A DNA stretch of 64,000 nt, taken from contig NZ_FXAZ01000005.1 of assembly GCF_900177815.1 (NCBI RefSeq), positions 62,001 through 126,000 on the forward strand, in the 5' to 3' direction. Every line of letters starts with the position of its first letter. Within the stretch, counting starts at the first letter, position 1. The stretch comes from Paenibacillus aquistagni. GTDB lineage: Bacteria; Bacillota; Bacilli; Paenibacillales; Paenibacillaceae. A model generated the notes under the pieces. The model was not told the DNA's origin. It searched no databases and saw only the letters and a program-made list of their open reading frames with translations. The position numbers and the translations under genes are program-made. Positions 54,316-62,899 of this stretch are shown here, in pieces.

Positions 54316-55215
54316 TTATTTTGTCGTATGATCTTTAAAATATTCGAGGAGAAAGCGTTGAAAGGTCTCGGCAACCCGCGGCAGCTTCTCATCTACTCTG
54401 CGAATAAGCCCCACTGTTCTCGTCACTTTAGGCTCTGCGATGCGCACACTGACAGGTTGAAGCTCTGATGTGTGCCGTAGTGCCATCTCTGGGAGCAAAC
54501 TCACACCCATTCCTGCTGCAACAAGACCTCTAATCGTGTCCGTTTCCTCGCCTTCAAAGCCAATGCTCGGAGAAAATCCAGCCTGAACGCAGGCATCCCA
54601 AACAATTGGCCTGAGCGAGTAACCCTGACTAAATAACACAAATGTATCATCCTTGAGCTCAGAGAGATGGATCTCCTCCTCGTTCGCCAATCGATGATTA
54701 GGTGGCAGAATCGCTGCCAGCTCCTCCGTGAGCAGAATCTCACCGGTTACCTGCTCACACTTCTCCGGATAAGGAGAGATAAAAGCCAGATCAATCTCAC
54801 CGTTAATTACATCGCGAATAAGTGATGGATACATGCCTTGCTTAAAGCGAAACTTGACATTAGGATGAAGCTTGCGAAATGCTGCAACAACGGACGGAAT
54901 TAAATGAATACCCAAGCTGTGCGGAAACCCGATTCGAATCTCGCCAAGCTCCGGATCAATGAATTCCTGAATCTCCTGAACCGCCTTCTCAAGCTCCTTC
55001 AAGATAGCCTCAGCTCTTTTGAGAAAAAGCTGCCCAACTGGCGTCAGTTGAAGATTACGCCCCTTTTGTAAGAAGAGCTTCACACCCAGCTCTTCTTCAA
55101 GCTGATGAATCTGCCGGCTAACCGCAGACTGAGCAACATGCATTTCTTCCGCAGCCTGCGTCACATGCTCCTTCTGTGCAACCTTCACAAAGTAATACAA
55201 CTGCCTAAGCTCCAC
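54316..55215 (-). CDS. GltC-like LysR family regulator
   Basis: A 299-residue LysR protein. The N-terminal HTH (LRQLYYFVKVAQKEHVTQAA, then VAQSAVSRQIHQLEEELGV) and the ligand domain with GEIRIGFPHSLG and GLVAAGMGVSLLPE follow Bacillus GltC closely. GltC activates gltAB in response to 2-oxoglutarate and glutamate. No gltAB is adjacent here, so it may be an orphan GltC or a relative with another target. Confidence 0.87.
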   Translation of the reverse strand: MELRQLYYFVKVAQKEHVTQAAEEMHVAQSAVSRQIHQLEEELGVKLFLQKGRNLQLTPVGQLFLKRAEAILKELEKAVQEIQEFIDPELGEIRIGFPHSLGIHLIPSVVAAFRKLHPNVKFRFKQGMYPSLIRDVINGEIDLAFISPYPEKCEQVTGEILLTEELAAILPPNHRLANEEEIHLSELKDDTFVLFSQGYSLRPIVWDACVQAGFSPSIGFEGEETDTIRGLVAAGMGVSLLPEMALRHTSELQPVSVRIAEPKVTRTVGLIRRVDEKLPRVAETFQRFLLEYFKDHTTK

Positions 55216-55286
55216 AATCCCTCAACGCTCCGTTCTTTTTTATACTGCTCTGTATGAGTTATTCTTATATCAGGATACCGCCGAGG

Positions 55287-55889
55287 CTATCGGCGATGAA
55301 TCCAGCGCATAGCAGCAAAGAGAATAAAGCCTGCTGCCAAACCGCCAAGATGAGCGCTCCAGCTAATATTAGTCATGAGGAAAGACTGTACCACACCAAG
55401 ACCAAGAATAATGTACAAGGTCTTGCGTGAAGCTTCATCCAACGCCTGACGATGGAAGATCGCAATAAATAAGTACGCCCCGTATAGACCATATATCGCA
55501 CTGGATGCTCCTGCCATCAGAGTCCCCCACTCTGAGGCATAGACACTGAATGCATTCCCTACAATTCCGCTCAGCACATACAACAGCGCATACCGAACGT
55601 GTCCGAGAATGCGTTCTAGCGGCGGTGCAAACACAAACAAAGCGAACATATTAAACAGCAAGTGTTCAAATCCTATATGAAGAAACATCGCACTTACCAA
55701 GCGCCACGTCTGTTCCACAAATGGCTCCCACTTCAACACCGCCCCAAATCGAAGCAGCGTCTCCCCGTTCGTTGAGCCCCCATTCATTGCAAGAATAATA
55801 AACATCACGATGTTCACGACAATCAATGCGCTCGTGACAGGGAACTGCTTCAGGTAGCTTCGCCAATTCTCATAGCGAATAAAAATCAT
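55287..55889 (-). CDS. Rhomboid intramembrane serine protease
   Basis: A 200-residue, six-helix protein. Catalytic Ser 129 lies in GASSAIYG and His 180 in WSAHLGGLAAG, with the LFHIGFEH-type HxxxxHxxxN loop here as FLHIGFEHLLFNMF. No extra domains. It cleaves transmembrane segments of unknown substrates. The LysR gene follows on the same strand after 71 bp. Confidence 0.93.
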   Translation of the reverse strand: MIFIRYENWRSYLKQFPVTSALIVVNIVMFIILAMNGGSTNGETLLRFGAVLKWEPFVEQTWRLVSAMFLHIGFEHLLFNMFALFVFAPPLERILGHVRYALLYVLSGIVGNAFSVYASEWGTLMAGASSAIYGLYGAYLFIAIFHRQALDEASRKTLYIILGLGVVQSFLMTNISWSAHLGGLAAGFILFAAMRWIHRR

Positions 55890-55951
55890 CGCCTCACACT
55901 CCTTTCAGCAATCATTCTCAAGCTGAACTGTCATTCATAGCGAACGAAGAT

Positions 55952-55981
55952 TGGACAACTTAAGTTTTGTACGATTATAAT
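55952..55981 (+). promoter_or_regulatory. Promoter of tpx
   Basis: TATAAT (55976-55981) with TGGACA (55952-55957) 18 bp upstream. A full PerR box is not present. Confidence 0.55.
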
Positions 55982-56034
55982 AGTATCAGAGTTTTGCCAA
56001 TTATTAGATCAGTTACGCAAGGAGGTAACCTATC

Positions 56035-56553
56035 ATGACTGTAGAACGCACTGGTGCTGCTACTTTCAAAGGAAATCCAATTACACTTATTGGACCTGAA
56101 TTACAAGTCGGTGCTGAAGCCCCTGACTTCAATTTACACAAGAACCTGCTTGAGACAGCAAGCCTCAATGACTTCGCAGGCAAGATCAAGCTTATCAGCG
56201 TCGTGCCTTCGATCGATACTGGCGTTTGCGACATGCAGACTCGCCGGTTCAACGAAGAGGCTTCCAAGCTCGGCGAGCAAGTTGTCGTGCTTACAGTGAG
56301 TGCTGACCTTCCATTCGCCCAAGCGCGTTGGTGTGGTGCAGCAGGCGTTGACCAAGTCGTCATGCTCTCCGATTACAAGAACAACAGCTTCGGCCAAGCG
56401 TACGGCTTGTTGATTAAGGAGTTCCAGCTCGACATGAGAGCGATCTTCGTCCTAGATGCAGACAATAAGATCACTTATGCGGAGTATCTTCCTGAGATGA
56501 CAGAACATCCTAATTACGATGCTGCCATCGAAGCTGTTAAAGCCCTTGTCTAA
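56035..56553 (+). CDS. tpx: Thiol peroxidase
   Basis: A 172-residue atypical 2-Cys peroxiredoxin. The peroxidatic Cys 65 is in [18 protein letters not shown] and the resolving Cys 100 in FAQARWCGA, the Tpx spacing. [10 protein letters not shown] and GAEAPDFNL mark the N-terminus. It reduces hydrogen peroxide and alkyl hydroperoxides with thioredoxin. AAGGAGG precedes the ATG; monocistronic. Confidence 0.96.
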   Translation: MTVERTGAATFKGNPITLIGPELQVGAEAPDFNLHKNLLETASLNDFAGKIKLISVVPSIDTGVCDMQTRRFNEEASKLGEQVVVLTVSADLPFAQARWCGAAGVDQVVMLSDYKNNSFGQAYGLLIKEFQLDMRAIFVLDADNKITYAEYLPEMTEHPNYDAAIEAVKALV

Positions 56554-56566
56554 TCTACACACAAAA

Positions 56567-56598
56567 AGCGAGAGCAGAGCTGTGGCTCTTCTCTCGCT
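56567..56598 (-). terminator. Terminator of the DUF1499 gene
   Basis: AGCGAGAG-CAGAGC / GCTCTT-CTCTCGCT, followed on the minus strand by TTTTTGTG. Confidence 0.82.
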
Positions 56599-56615
56599 CA
56601 GCTGTTCCTCTCGAA

Positions 56616-57008
56616 TTAAGGTTGTGTAAGATGACTGGACAGCTTCTTGTCTAATACAGAATAAAGATCGAGAATCACTCGGTAGTTGGCACCAAGATCC
56701 CCCATCCCGCCTCTTGAGGCGGAGTATATATCAACCGCTGTCTTCACAGGGCTTACCGATACAATAGATACGGTTATATCCATCGTTCTTCCGGTTGCAG
56801 TCCGCTTCTCTAATGTAATTTCCCCTACATTCGGAACCTCATGCAAGAGCTTATATCCTTGAATCTTCTTAAGCGTAGAAGAAACCTCTGCCCAAGCCTT
56901 GTCCTTTGATAAGGAGTAATAATGCGTTTTCAGTTTTGGATCTTTAGCTCGATCACTGGTCGTTTCGAAACTGCGAATAACACCAGCAAGTGTTCGTTTG
57001 AGTGACAA
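56616..57008 (-). CDS. DUF1499-like protein
   Basis: A 130-residue soluble protein. VGEITLEKRTATGRTMDITVSI and the closing VDIYSASRGGMGDLGANYRVI match the DUF1499 core, which usually ends in SxSRxGxxDxGxN. Function unknown. No signal peptide. Confidence 0.75.
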   Translation of the reverse strand: MSLKRTLAGVIRSFETTSDRAKDPKLKTHYYSLSKDKAWAEVSSTLKKIQGYKLLHEVPNVGEITLEKRTATGRTMDITVSIVSVSPVKTAVDIYSASRGGMGDLGANYRVILDLYSVLDKKLSSHLTQP

Positions 57009-57106
57009 AAGCGTCTTCCTCCTTTATATGAACTGCCGTTGCTCACTTATTACAGTGTATCATTGAACGCGTATAGAGAAAAGAGCTAAACGACAGAACA
57101 AACAAA

Positions 57107-57145
57107 AAACACCTTCTGCTTGAAGAGTCTTCAAACAGAAAGTGT
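57107..57145 (-). terminator. Terminator downstream of 6S RNA
   Basis: On the minus strand ACACTTTCTG-TTTGAAG / CTTCAAG-CAGAAGGTGT is followed by TTTTTTGTTTG. Confidence 0.85.
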
Positions 57146-57156
57146 CATTTTTCCAG

Positions 57157-57345
57157 AAAACCCGCGAATGCCGTTCGACTTTAATGTTTCTGAACCTGCT
57201 CTCACAGGTGGGTGCCCTCAAAGCCACGTTTGACTACTCAGTGAAGAGCTTGTCAGCAGAGACTCAATGTTGAACTCCCTAGAAACCATCATTGGTTCAA
57301 AACAACGAAAGCCGTAACGCACATCGCAGGAGTCTTTTAAGTTGT
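57157..57345 (-). ncRNA. ssrS: 6S RNA (candidate)
   Basis: About 189 nt, the usual 6S size, in a gene-free 400-bp gap. A TATAAT (57357-57352) lies 7 nt before the predicted 5' end. Ends pair in a bulged closing rod typical of 6S: CCTGCGA/TCGCGGG (57330-57324 with 57167-57161), CGGCTTT/AAAGTCG (57314-57308 with 57182-57176), TGTTT/AAACA (57304-57300 with 57189-57185) and TGAACC/GGTTCA (57299-57294 with 57196-57191), around a large central bulge and a GGGCACCCACC stretch of the Firmicute type. It binds sigma-A RNA polymerase. tmRNA and SRP RNA motifs are absent. Confidence 0.8.
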
Positions 57346-57351
57346 AGACTC

Positions 57352-57380
57352 ATTATAAAATGCTTTTCGACAAAAGTAAA
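57352..57380 (-). promoter_or_regulatory. Promoter of 6S RNA
   Basis: On the minus strand TTTACT and TATAAT are 17 bp apart, the latter 7 nt upstream of the RNA start. Confidence 0.6.
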
Positions 57381-57407
57381 GCTGTGACTTATCGAAACAT
57401 GCACTTT

Positions 57408-58223
57408 CTAAGACTTGGAATCCGAAGAAGGCTTGTCCCCATCATGATCACGACGCTCTTCCCCGGATAACAGCGCTTCATCTCCTGGCGACTCACTGTC
57501 CTCATTGCCCTGCTCAGCCATCTTCGCCTGCTGCTCCTGCATCTTCTGATACGTGGAATAGAAGTTAAAGAACGCATAATACGCAATCACAGCGCCTGCA
57601 AAGAAAATGATAATGAACGGGTACTTAATACCGAAGTACAGAATCGCACCGCTTACAACCGCTGTCAGCACCACTCGAATTGGACGGAATACAGTAAGCA
57701 GAATACTGTTCTTCAAAATATCAAAAGTCTTCATATGGTAATGGGATACCATCGAGAAGAAGTTGAATAATGAAACAAATAAAATGATGAGCAATCCAAG
57801 CATCACATAACCAATCATGCGCATGGATGTCAATTGCGTCATGTAGACGGTGTAGTCAATGTACATAATGACAAACAACAGCGTATAGAAGATCCCGCCG
57901 ATCATCGCCTGCTTGTAGTTCTCCTTGTAGGAGCCAAAGAACGTCTTAAGCAGCTTCACATCCGTATCACCCATAATCCACTTGCGTGCTACCGAAAACA
58001 TCGCTGAAGTGGCAGGGAATAAAGTAAACGGTGCCAAAATTCCCATGGCCCAGTTCATTTGCAAGGATTCATTCGGGAAGTCACCTGCCATAAACAGGAG
58101 CTTCAAGAATAATGCCGCAAAAAACGGCAGTCCGCATACTAGCCACAAAAGATTGGTGACCGAAAATCGCATAATCCATTCTGAGATGCGATAAAATCCA
58201 CCCATTAACCCTCTAAATTCCAA
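57408..58223 (-). CDS. YesL-like DUF624 membrane protein
   Basis: About 271 residues with five or six helices. The N-terminus LEFRGLMGGFYRISEWIMR is the YesL/DUF624 signature. The start is taken as TTG 58223, since GGAGG lies 8 nt upstream and the resulting protein begins like other family members; the ATG pair at 58241/58238 sits on that purine tract. A ~45-residue acidic cytoplasmic tail follows the last helix. Function unknown; YesL lies in a rhamnogalacturonan operon in Bacillus, but no such genes are near. Confidence 0.82.
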   Translation of the reverse strand: MEFRGLMGGFYRISEWIMRFSVTNLLWLVCGLPFFAALFLKLLFMAGDFPNESLQMNWAMGILAPFTLFPATSAMFSVARKWIMGDTDVKLLKTFFGSYKENYKQAMIGGIFYTLLFVIMYIDYTVYMTQLTSMRMIGYVMLGLLIILFVSLFNFFSMVSHYHMKTFDILKNSILLTVFRPIRVVLTAVVSGAILYFGIKYPFIIIFFAGAVIAYYAFFNFYSTYQKMQEQQAKMAEQGNEDSESPGDEALLSGEERRDHDGDKPSSDSKS

Positions 58224-58386
58224 ACGAGACACCTCCATCATCCTGTCTCTTAACTATAATACAAACGGAGGTTGTACACCAGTGCCTATTTTCATGCATC
58301 TAGGTCAACGTCTATGCCGAAAAAGACCCACTGCCATATGATGTACAGTGTCTAGAAGAGATCAGCACTCAAAGGAGGATTGCCAC

Positions 58387-58506
58387 ATGGGTCAATTAGG
58401 AGGATATGGTGGTTGCTGTGGAGTAGGCGGTTTGGGTACTAACGTAGGAGCTATTCTGGTACTGTTCATCCTGCTCGTTATCATTAGCCGCGCATTCTGC
58501 TACTAA
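58387..58506 (+). CDS. YjcZ-family sporulation peptide, Gly-rich
   Basis: 39 residues: a Gly/Cys-rich start (MGQLGGYGGCCGVGGLG) and the same hydrophobic helix as the 26735 copy (ILVLFILLVIIS). AAAGGAGG lies at the right distance. CATATGAT about 50 bp upstream resembles a sigma-K -10, fitting late mother-cell expression, but this is weak. Confidence 0.88.
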   Translation: MGQLGGYGGCCGVGGLGTNVGAILVLFILLVIISRAFCY

Positions 58507-58541
58507 TATTACTTTATACCCCATAACGTCTATCACACATC

Positions 58542-58575
58542 AGAGGAGCAGGAGGGATTCCCCTCCTGCTCCTCT
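58542..58575 (+). terminator. Hairpin after the second YjcZ gene
   Basis: A 15-bp perfect stem AGAGGAGCAGGAGGG / CCCTCCTGCTCCTCT, without a T-run. Confidence 0.5.
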
Positions 58576-58620
58576 CCTAACTAAGCACACTGCAATCCAT
58601 TGGCTACAAATCCGGCAGGA

Positions 58621-59202
58621 TTAAGCCAGTTTCATCAGCTTCGCTCCCTGACCATTTAGAATGGCCTGCTTCAGATCGCCGCAGTATATCATCTCAAGCC
58701 TCGCGCACTGCCTAAAGTCCTCAGGCGTCACCCACTCTGCTTGTTTTTGGAACAGATCGCATCCGCTGTATTGAAGAACCGAAGCGACAAACTGCGAGCA
58801 AAAAAAGGCGTTATCGCGTTCAATGCGCACACGAAATACAATTCCGATCAAGCCTAATAAGTTGTAGCGATAACGTTCCTGATCGTGCTCTATATGACGA
58901 ATCCTTCTACGCAGGCGCTCATAGACGTCCAGCGAAACCGTCATTTTGTATATCGCACACTGAGTAGGACGGTGATCAGAGCGTATTAGACTGCCATACA
59001 ACTGTTCACGTACAAAGCCCCCGATAAAAGGGTTGGCAGGATCCTTTCTGCCAAAGCTGTATACTTCCGTCAGTTCTCGATCAAAAGCGATGGAGACATG
59101 ATTGAGGGGTTGACGCGTGTATAGCTTAATCATCTGGGACAGCCAGGTCCCTGTATCCGTTAATAAGATATAGATCGTTTTCTGTTCCAGCACTGATATC
59201 AC
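58621..59202 (-). CDS. YiiX-like permuted NlpC/P60-fold protein
   Basis: A 193-residue protein. LNHVSIAFD (His) and NAFFCSQFVASVL (Cys) give the permuted papain-like dyad order of the YiiX/G6R group, where His precedes Cys. No signal peptide. Such proteins act as amidases, acyltransferases or lipid hydrolases; the substrate is unknown. Monocistronic. Confidence 0.72.
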   Translation of the reverse strand: MISVLEQKTIYILLTDTGTWLSQMIKLYTRQPLNHVSIAFDRELTEVYSFGRKDPANPFIGGFVREQLYGSLIRSDHRPTQCAIYKMTVSLDVYERLRRRIRHIEHDQERYRYNLLGLIGIVFRVRIERDNAFFCSQFVASVLQYSGCDLFQKQAEWVTPEDFRQCARLEMIYCGDLKQAILNGQGAKLMKLA

Positions 59203-59640
59203 CCGATACGAATAAAATGAGTTATTCTTATTGTATATTTAAAGGGGATGTTTGGATACAACCTAGAGCCTAATTCCAATCCAGACTTTAGTCGAGGATC
59301 ATGAAATGAAAGGTAATCATATCCACAATCCCCATTGTACATAATTAGACGCCGAAGTGCATGAAAAGTTGTTCTACACCCAGGGCGAAGCACGTATGAA
59401 ATGAATCATTTTCGAGCATCAAGTTGGTCAAAGTTCTGCCTATCAGCACCGATACTCTCTTCGTATCAGGATCAGGAGGATAAGGTAAAATAAAGCTTGA
59501 CAGTGATAAAGAAAATAGCTGCTGCATAAATAAGGCGACACCTGCCCCAAAACGAGGTAGGTGTCGCCTTTTTATGACTCAACCCCACTGAACAATCACA
59601 ACTTCTTCAGCGGTCTTATTTGATTCATTGCTCTTATTGA
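59203..59640. other. Intergenic region between the YiiX-like gene and the helicase gene
   Basis: About 440 bp. Besides the hairpin at 59531-59570 I see no gene; short frames on both strands lack ribosome binding sites. The part next to 59202 should hold the promoter of the YiiX-like gene. Confidence 0.5.
59531..59575. terminator. Terminator, probably of the DEAD-box gene
   Basis: A 12-bp perfect stem AAGGCGACACCT / AGGTGTCGCCTT. The plus strand continues TTTTTA; the minus strand TTATTTAT. It lies 70 bp beyond the helicase stop. Confidence 0.78.
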
Positions 59641-61263
59641 TTATTCAGAATCCGAATTGAAGCGGGATTCACGATTCTCATAGCTGCGGCGTGGTCGACG
59701 ATCCCCACCACCAGAGCGGTCGCCACCGCCACTGGAACGATCGCGGTCATACTCGCGGCGGGAGCCGTAATTGTTGTTACGGTTATCCCCGCGGTTATTA
59801 TTGTAACCGCCGCGACGATCCTTGTTGTCACGATAGTTGCTGCCGCCTCCACCAGAGCCGTAGCGGCCGCCGCCGCTTCTGCCGTATGGTGCATTGAGTC
59901 TGCGGCCATTAGAACGAATGTCCGGCTTGCGACGCTTCGCACGGATTGGATCCTCTGGCGTAAGATTGACTTGTACATCCTTCTTCTCGCCTGTAAGCAA
60001 TTTGAAGGCTGCGCTCAACAATTGAACAGAATCATATTGCTCAAGAAGCTGCAGCGTAATTGCTTTGTATTCATTCAGCTCTTCATCCCCATGGATGACA
60101 TCGATCAATCGATCAGCAACGACACGCTGCTTGCCTTCGATCGCTTCTGCCAAGCTTGGCATTGGCTTGCGGTTGATGCGATGGCGCGTTACGCGCTCAA
60201 TGAAGTGAAGATGATCCATCTCACGTGGAGTTACGAAGGACCATGCGCTGCCTTCTTTACCTGCGCGTCCAGTACGGCCGATACGGTGTACATAAGACTC
60301 AGGATCTTGCGGCAAATCGAAGTTGATAACATGCGTTACACCGGAAACATCAAGACCACGAGCAGCTACGTCGGTAGCCACAAGCACGTCGATGCTGCCG
60401 TCACGGAACTTGCGCATAACCGCGTCGCGTTGGTTCTGAGACAGGTCGCCATGCAGGCCGTCCGCTGTATAACCACGCTTTTGCAATGCTTCAGACAATT
60501 CATCTACACGGCGCTTCGTACGACCGAATACAATCGCAAGCTCCGGAGATTCCATATCCAAGAGACGGCTAAGCGCATCGAACTTGGAGCGCTCATTCAC
60601 TTCGATATAGTTCTGTTCAATAAGCGGTGCACTCACTTGCTTAGGCATTACGGATACATGCTCAGGATTCTTCAAGAATGTATTCGCGAGCTTCTGAATG
60701 TTAGGTGGCATTGTCGCGGAGAACAACATTGTTTGGCGTTCATCTGGAACCAGCTTCAAGATAGATGTGATGTCATCCATGAAGCCCATGTCAAGCATTT
60801 CATCCGCCTCATCCAGCACGACAGTGTTGACATCGTCAAGACGAATGGTTTTGCGATTGATATGGTCAAGTAATCGACCTGGTGTGCCGATAATAATTTG
60901 AGGGCGCTTTTTGAGCGCGCGGATCTGGCGTCCGATATCTTGTCCGCCATAGATAGCGAGTGAACGAACACCCTTAAAGCGGGAAAGCTTGCCGATCTCT
61001 TCAGATACTTGGATCGCAAGCTCACGAGTTGGAGTCATAACGAGTGCAACTACACGTTCTTCACTCGTATCAATCTTCGTAATAAGCGGAATACCGAATG
61101 CTGCTGTTTTACCTGTACCTGTTTGCGCTTGTCCGATCATATCGCTGCCTGATAGCGCAACAGGAATCGCTTTTTCCTGAATTGGCGTAGATTCTTCAAA
61201 TCCCAATTCTGTAATCGCTTGAAGCACTTTAGGCTCCAAACCAAATTCTGCAAAATTTTTCAA
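59641..61263 (-). CDS. DEAD-box RNA helicase (CshA type)
   Basis: About 540 residues. [14 protein letters not shown] (Q motif), AQTGTGKT (I), PTRELA (Ia), VLDEADEML (II), SAT (III), [13 protein letters not shown] and [10 protein letters not shown] (VI) are complete. The tail (from about 430) is Arg/Gly/Asn/Tyr-rich ([17 protein letters not shown]), as in cold-shock helicases of the degradosome. TTG 61263 is preferred as start: AAGGAG lies 8 nt upstream, while the ATG at 61272 abuts that site. The long 5' leader could be cold-responsive. Confidence 0.9.
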   Translation of the reverse strand: MKNFAEFGLEPKVLQAITELGFEESTPIQEKAIPVALSGSDMIGQAQTGTGKTAAFGIPLITKIDTSEERVVALVMTPTRELAIQVSEEIGKLSRFKGVRSLAIYGGQDIGRQIRALKKRPQIIIGTPGRLLDHINRKTIRLDDVNTVVLDEADEMLDMGFMDDITSILKLVPDERQTMLFSATMPPNIQKLANTFLKNPEHVSVMPKQVSAPLIEQNYIEVNERSKFDALSRLLDMESPELAIVFGRTKRRVDELSEALQKRGYTADGLHGDLSQNQRDAVMRKFRDGSIDVLVATDVAARGLDVSGVTHVINFDLPQDPESYVHRIGRTGRAGKEGSAWSFVTPREMDHLHFIERVTRHRINRKPMPSLAEAIEGKQRVVADRLIDVIHGDEELNEYKAITLQLLEQYDSVQLLSAAFKLLTGEKKDVQVNLTPEDPIRAKRRKPDIRSNGRRLNAPYGRSGGGRYGSGGGGSNYRDNKDRRGGYNNNRGDNRNNNYGSRREYDRDRSSGGGDRSGGGDRRPRRSYENRESRFNSDSE

Positions 61264-61530
61264 TATATTCATGCTCCTTCTGTGTGGACAAACCACTGCC
61301 TTATCTATATTCTTAAGTATCGTGACATAGGTGACGAATGGCACATCGACCCCTCGTCTTATCATATACAATGCGAAGTGAAGCCATCATTTATGTTCAC
61401 CCGCTTAATCGCTCATGCGTACATCTCATCTAAATGAAGCATACTCAAGAATATCTAAACCAGTATAACATATTTAATTAACTTATTTCCAGTAAGAAGA
61501 TTTGAATTCGTTTGTGTTGGGGTGAATGGT

Positions 61531-62358
61531 TTGAAAAGGTTGTTTCACGTTCTAGTCATCATACTTGGTGCATTCAGCATGGCCATTGGGATCAAGGTTT
61601 TCCTCGTCCCTAATCATTTTTTGAGTGGCGGTGTGTCTGGTGTATCCATGATCACAAGTTACCTAACCGGCTGGAACATCAGTATTCTTTATTTTGCACT
61701 CAATTTGCCTTTAATGATTTGGGGTTGGTTCGCCCTTGGTCGAAGATTCATCTCTTATTCGATCATCAGCGTTGTTGCTACCACCTACTTCATTTCGTTG
61801 ATTCCTGCGATCTCGCTCTCTAATGAGCCGCTATTATGCGCGGTATTCGGAGGAACCTTTGTCGGCATCGGCGTTGGCATCTCCTTGAGGGTTGGCGGAT
61901 CCACAGGTGGATTTGACATCATCGGATCTATTGTTACCAAGTATCGCGATTTTCCTATCGGAAATATCTCGGTGACTATGAATGGTGTCGTCATCATTAC
62001 CCATGGGATATTGACCATGAACTGGGAGCTTGTCCTGTACTCCATGGTATCCATTTTTACGACAGGCAAAGTCATGGACTTTATTTTTATCAACCACTAC
62101 AAGGTGACGGTATACATCATCACATGCAATAAAGAAGCCTTAATGGAGAGGCTGCTTTCCTTGCCGCATGGTATAACCGTTATCAAGACGAGAGGCGCCT
62201 TCTCAGATATTGAGCGGGATATGCTGATGACCGTAACCACACGCTATGAACTGTCCGATCTGAAGCGGGTGATCAAAGAAGCGGATCCCAAAGCCTTTGT
62301 CAACATCGTGGAGACCGTGGGGGTCATCGGGAACTTCCGCAAGCCAAGGGCCTTCTAA
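61531..62358 (+). CDS. YitT-family membrane protein (DUF161 plus DUF2179)
   Basis: About 275 residues: five membrane helices with FLVPNHFLSGGVSGVSMI and VGGSTGGFDIIGSIV, then a soluble ~90-residue DUF2179 domain (HGITVIKTRGAFSDIERDML). It matches YitT/YpjC/YqfU-type proteins of unknown transport function. TTG 61531 with GGGGTGA upstream is preferred to GTG 61522. Confidence 0.87.
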   Translation: MKRLFHVLVIILGAFSMAIGIKVFLVPNHFLSGGVSGVSMITSYLTGWNISILYFALNLPLMIWGWFALGRRFISYSIISVVATTYFISLIPAISLSNEPLLCAVFGGTFVGIGVGISLRVGGSTGGFDIIGSIVTKYRDFPIGNISVTMNGVVIITHGILTMNWELVLYSMVSIFTTGKVMDFIFINHYKVTVYIITCNKEALMERLLSLPHGITVIKTRGAFSDIERDMLMTVTTRYELSDLKRVIKEADPKAFVNIVETVGVIGNFRKPRAF

Positions 62359-62374
62359 TCGAATAAATATACAT

Positions 62375-62448
62375 AAGCTCACGCCTTCATGTTAGATGCA
62401 AGCTTCTTCTACGAAGCCGATTCATCGAGCATGAGGCATGAGCTTTTT
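62375..62448 (+). terminator. Terminator after the YitT gene
   Basis: An imperfect hairpin, AGCTCA-CGCCTTCATG against CATGAGGC-ATGAGCT, followed by TTTTTTA. Confidence 0.65.
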
Positions 62449-62499
62449 TAATTCAATCACAGTTAAATATCCTAAAATATTACATATAACTAATAACTG

Positions 62500-62721
62500 C
62501 TAAGGGAGCTTCTTCACAAATACATAGCCTGCGCCCTTTGAAATACGCTTCTTCTCGACGATCGACAACTCATTCCATTCCATCCCCATCATTCCCTTAT
62601 CCATCAGCACCTCTGCTTGTGCGAAAGCCTCTTCTTCAGAGCTTGCCACCACGACGCAATCCAAGGTATGAGACGCTGTAGCTGCTTCCAATCGATATAA
62701 GTACACGCTTGACATTTCCAT
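62500..62721 (-). CDS. DUF3906 family protein
   Basis: A 73-residue protein starting VYLYRLEAAT after the Met-rich start and ending EKKRISKGAGYVFV, the DUF3906 pattern. AAGGAG lies 8 nt before the ATG. Function unknown; distributed in Bacillales. Confidence 0.82.
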   Translation of the reverse strand: MEMSSVYLYRLEAATASHTLDCVVVASSEEEAFAQAEVLMDKGMMGMEWNELSIVEKKRISKGAGYVFVKKLP

Positions 62722-62899
62722 ACGCTAATCTCCTTCATTCAGGAAAATACATCCATCTGTAATATTTGACATTATACCCGACTCATCTACAGATGCAAGC
62801 TAAAATAATCGATGATGAAACAGCTTTATATGCATAAATATTAGATTGTGAGCAACATCTCACTCAAGAAAAGAGCGTCTGAATCTGCACAACATCAGA

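Noticed and set aside
55970-55995. PerR box upstream of tpx
   Set aside because: Only the half-site TTATAAT is present, and it coincides with the promoter -10.
59497-59502. Perfect TTGACA before the 59531 hairpin, suggesting a small RNA
   Set aside because: No -10 at the right spacing and the hairpin starts too soon; the hairpin is better explained as the helicase terminator.
59634-59978. Ala/Thr/Val-rich minus-strand frame overlapping the helicase tail
   Set aside because: Out-of-frame reading of the Arg/Gly/Asn-rich repeat of the helicase.
59971-60873. 300-codon plus-strand reading frame
   Set aside because: Lies fully antisense to the conserved helicase core, has no ribosome binding site, and its composition is a codon-mirror artefact.
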